From Mycobacterium sp. GA-1841 (GTDB lineage Bacteria > Actinomycetota > Actinomycetes > Mycobacteriales > Mycobacteriaceae): a stretch of 64,000 bases of DNA. The translations under genes and the position numbers were made by a program. The notes below the pieces were generated by a model. The model saw nothing but the letters and a program-made list of their open reading frames with translations, made no database searches and had not been told where the DNA came from. Positions 62,164-64,000 of the stretch are shown here, in pieces. The stretch covers positions 1-64,000 of the forward strand of contig NZ_MBEQ01000088.1 of assembly GCF_001954135.1 (NCBI RefSeq), given 5' to 3'. Numbering within the stretch: the first letter of the stretch is position 1; the number at the start of each line of letters is the position of its first letter.

Positions 62164-63289
62164 CGTGCAACAGCCACGCGAACGGCAGCGTGGCCAGCAA
62201 CGTGACGACAAACAACACCGTCGCCGAGCCGGTGTACACGTGCCACCGGAGCACGAACTCCATGACCAGATCCATCGCGACGACGTGCAACAGGAAGATC
62301 TCGTAGGAGATCTCGCCGAGCCACACCATCGGCCGGCTACCCATCACCCGGGCGTACACGCCGTTGCCGTTCAACGCCAGCGGGGCCACCACCAGGGTCG
62401 CGATGATCGCGTAGAACATGGTCTTGGCGAGGTCTTCGGTCATTCTCAGCGAGACGGCGGTGGTCACCCCCGCGATCGGGGTGGACACCACCAGATAGCA
62501 GGCCAGCGCCAGGGGTAACGCCGCCAACGCATAGCAGCGTGCGCCCGTCGTGCCCAGCACCGCGAGCATCATCCCGCCGACGAACCACACCAGATAATGC
62601 GGGAGCCACGTCCCGCCACCCACCGGAAGCCAGTCGGTGTTGTGCAACAGCAGCAGCCACACGGGGCTGACCGCGGCCAGCGCCGCCAGCCCCGACAACA
62701 GCAGCAGCGGGCGAAAACGTCTGCGGCACAGCACCGCCAACAGCAGATAGGCCAGCAGGGGCAGCACCGCATAGAACGCGACCTCCACCGCCAGGCTCCA
62801 CATCTGGCTCAGCCCCTGGTGCAGATATGCCGTGAAGTAGTTGTCGCTGTAGATCTGGGTCAGGCTCAGGTTGCGCAGCAGGCCGGTCCAGGTATGTCCC
62901 GGATTCGGTTGCACCGGCCGGATTTCGTAGATGCCGTAGACCACGAGGACGGTGACGACGTAGGCGGGCATGATGCGGCGGAACCGATTTCGCGCATAGC
63001 GTCGGGTACTGGGCGCGTCTCCCTCAGAGGGTCCGGAGGCGGCCGCCTGCACCCAGGGCCGGAACAGCAGCAGCCCGGACAGCACGAAGAAGATCGCCAC
63101 CCCGACCTCGAGCCGAGCGCTCATCAGACCCAGATACCCCTGCGAAAGCAGGCCGGTGCCGTACGCCGCGTGGGTGCCCATCACCGTCAACGCCGCCACT
63201 GCGCGTACGCCGGTGAGCGCGGCCACCCGGTCGGCACGCGAAACCTGTTCGAGACCGCCCTGCTCGGTGTCGTTCGACGACGACGTCAC
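62135..63289 (-). CDS. Acyltransferase 3 (OafA/YrhL-type) membrane protein
   Basis: 384 residues with about ten membrane segments. Starts ALTGVRAVAALTVMGTHAAY, then EVGVAIFFVLSGLLLFRPW and RIMPAYVV; the catalytic His is in THAAY. Transfers an acyl group to a cell-envelope carbohydrate or lipid. GTG 63289 is 4 nt after the upstream MBL gene stop. The 3' end overlaps the PlsC gene by 29 bp. Confidence 0.9.
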   Translation of the reverse strand: MTSSSNDTEQGGLEQVSRADRVAALTGVRAVAALTVMGTHAAYGTGLLSQGYLGLMSARLEVGVAIFFVLSGLLLFRPWVQAAASGPSEGDAPSTRRYARNRFRRIMPAYVVTVLVVYGIYEIRPVQPNPGHTWTGLLRNLSLTQIYSDNYFTAYLHQGLSQMWSLAVEVAFYAVLPLLAYLLLAVLCRRRFRPLLLLSGLAALAAVSPVWLLLLHNTDWLPVGGGTWLPHYLVWFVGGMMLAVLGTTGARCYALAALPLALACYLVVSTPIAGVTTAVSLRMTEDLAKTMFYAIIATLVVAPLALNGNGVYARVMGSRPMVWLGEISYEIFLLHVVAMDLVMEFVLRWHVYTGSATVLFVVTLLATLPFAWLLHVTTRPRRSR

Positions 63290-63293
63290 CGCG

Positions 63294-64000
63294 TCAGTAT
63301 GCGACGGATGCACCCCGGTCCAGCTCGATGACCCGCTCCCCCAGGCCACGTCGGGCCATTTCGGCGCGGAAATCGTTCAATGACGACGCGAACACGCTGT
63401 AGTCGTCGAAGTGCACGGGGATCATCTTCGGCAGGTCCAGCAGCTCGACCAGATCGGCGCCTTGGCGCGCATCCATCGTCACGGTGAGACCGGGCAATTT
63501 CGGTCCGGCAGGCAGCCGGGTGCCGCCGAGATGCAGCACCCCGAGGTCGATCGAGGAGAACCGCACGGGGATCTCGCGTAGCTCGTCGACGAACAGCGTG
63601 TCACCCGAGATATAGAGGCGCCGGGTCGCGGCCCCATCGGTGAACTCGATCATCGACCCCATCACCGGAGGTAACAACCGATCGACCGGCGTCGGAGCAT
63701 GCCGGCCCGGCAGGGACGTGACGGTCACCGTGGTCTGGCCCTTGACGATCCGATGGGATTGCCACGTCGTCAACCCGACGGCCGCCCCGAAGCCGCGGCG
63801 CGTAAGGCGTTTGGCGGCGTGCGGGGTGGTCACGATCGGCAGCGCGTGGTCCAGCTTGCGCTGCGTCACCCGGTCCCAGTGATCGCCATGCATGTGTGAG
63901 AGCAGCACCGCGTCCACCGGTGGGAGCTCCTCGATGGTCAACGCGGGTTCTTTCAACCGTTTGGAGAGCAGACCGTAGCCGAGGTAGGCGTGCTGTCCCC
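63294..64000 (-). CDS. Metallo-beta-lactamase-fold hydrolase, UlaG/NAPE-PLD-like (5' end outside the window)
   Basis: 234 residues visible; the frame continues past the right edge (GQHAYLGYGLLSKRLKEP before the first internal TTG). Metal site LLSHMHGDHWDR, then LPGRHAPT, YISGDTLF and IPVHFDDY. NAPE-PLD-like members cleave phospholipid head groups, which would fit the neighbouring lipid genes, but the substrate is not known. Operonic with the acyltransferase 3 gene. Confidence 0.87.
   Translation of the reverse strand, partial: GQHAYLGYGLLSKRLKEPALTIEELPPVDAVLLSHMHGDHWDRVTQRKLDHALPIVTTPHAAKRLTRRGFGAAVGLTTWQSHRIVKGQTTVTVTSLPGRHAPTPVDRLLPPVMGSMIEFTDGAATRRLYISGDTLFVDELREIPVRFSSIDLGVLHLGGTRLPAGPKLPGLTVTMDARQGADLVELLDLPKMIPVHFDDYSVFASSLNDFRAEMARRGLGERVIELDRGASVAY

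Overview
The window is from a high-GC mycobacterium, most likely a fast-growing, environmental Mycolicibacterium-type species. The left 34 kb follows the M. tuberculosis Rv3645-Rv3684 gene order almost gene for gene: adenylate cyclase, topA, cspA, SftH helicase, tad/flp pilus cluster, 6C RNA, Rv3661, Ms1 RNA, acs, marP, nth, crp, bagAB, whiB4, ponA2, cds1. No PE/PPE genes lie between the helicase and the pilus cluster, where M. tuberculosis has them. I identified genes by recognising protein motifs and by memory of family order; no database search was run.

Layout. 1-9.4 kb: membrane adenylate cyclase, topoisomerase I, a conserved hypothetical, a cold-shock protein with a clear terminator, the SftH-type helicase and the Rv3651-type sensor protein. 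9.4-13.9 kb: a minus-strand Tad/Flp pilus operon in which, as sequenced, the TadA ATPase reads straight into TadB through an apparent 1-nt frameshift. 13.9-15.7 kb: the 6C small RNA (minus strand), a HAD phosphatase and the Ms1 RNA (plus strand). 15.7-24.4 kb: acetyl-CoA synthetase, a secreted serine protease, an epoxide-hydrolase-like protein and the nth-thioredoxin-NUDIX-marP operon. 24.4-34.6 kb: Crp, a beta-lactamase-fold/RidA/DUF4177 operon, the BagAB ATPases, WhiB4, PonA2, a metallophosphoesterase and a cysteine desulfhydrase-like enzyme.

34.6-42.2 kb is more variable: a small membrane ORF, tRNA-Pro(CGG), a toxin-antitoxin pair, a Ser/Thr kinase with a His/Gly/Lys-rich tail, an aldehyde dehydrogenase, a thioesterase, a hemerythrin protein, a manganese catalase and a GatB/YqeY protein. 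42.2-49.8 kb holds a SIMPL protein and the conserved membrane/DUF4129/DUF4350/MoxR/DUF58/SpoIIM/RDD cluster. 49.8-57.1 kb is accessory: TetR plus MFS exporter, a DUF2236 (MpaB-like) protein followed by three very small membrane proteins, a carotenoid oxygenase and two PadR regulators. 57.1-64 kb: glpK, then a tight operon (methyltransferase, CDP-alcohol phosphotransferase, CdsA-like cytidylyltransferase, PlsC-type acyltransferase with a DedA-like membrane tail) that looks like an auxiliary phospholipid pathway, facing an acyltransferase-3 protein and a beta-lactamase-fold hydrolase that runs off the right edge.

Regulation visible in the sequence: many genes appear leaderless, with a TANNNT box (often exactly TAGGCT) 6-8 bp before the start codon. 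This fixed several starts, including Rv3661, Rv3651, BagA and PonA2. Many operon genes are coupled by 4-nt ATGA/GTGA overlaps. Convergent gene pairs are often separated by strong palindromes, two of which are copies of the same sequence.
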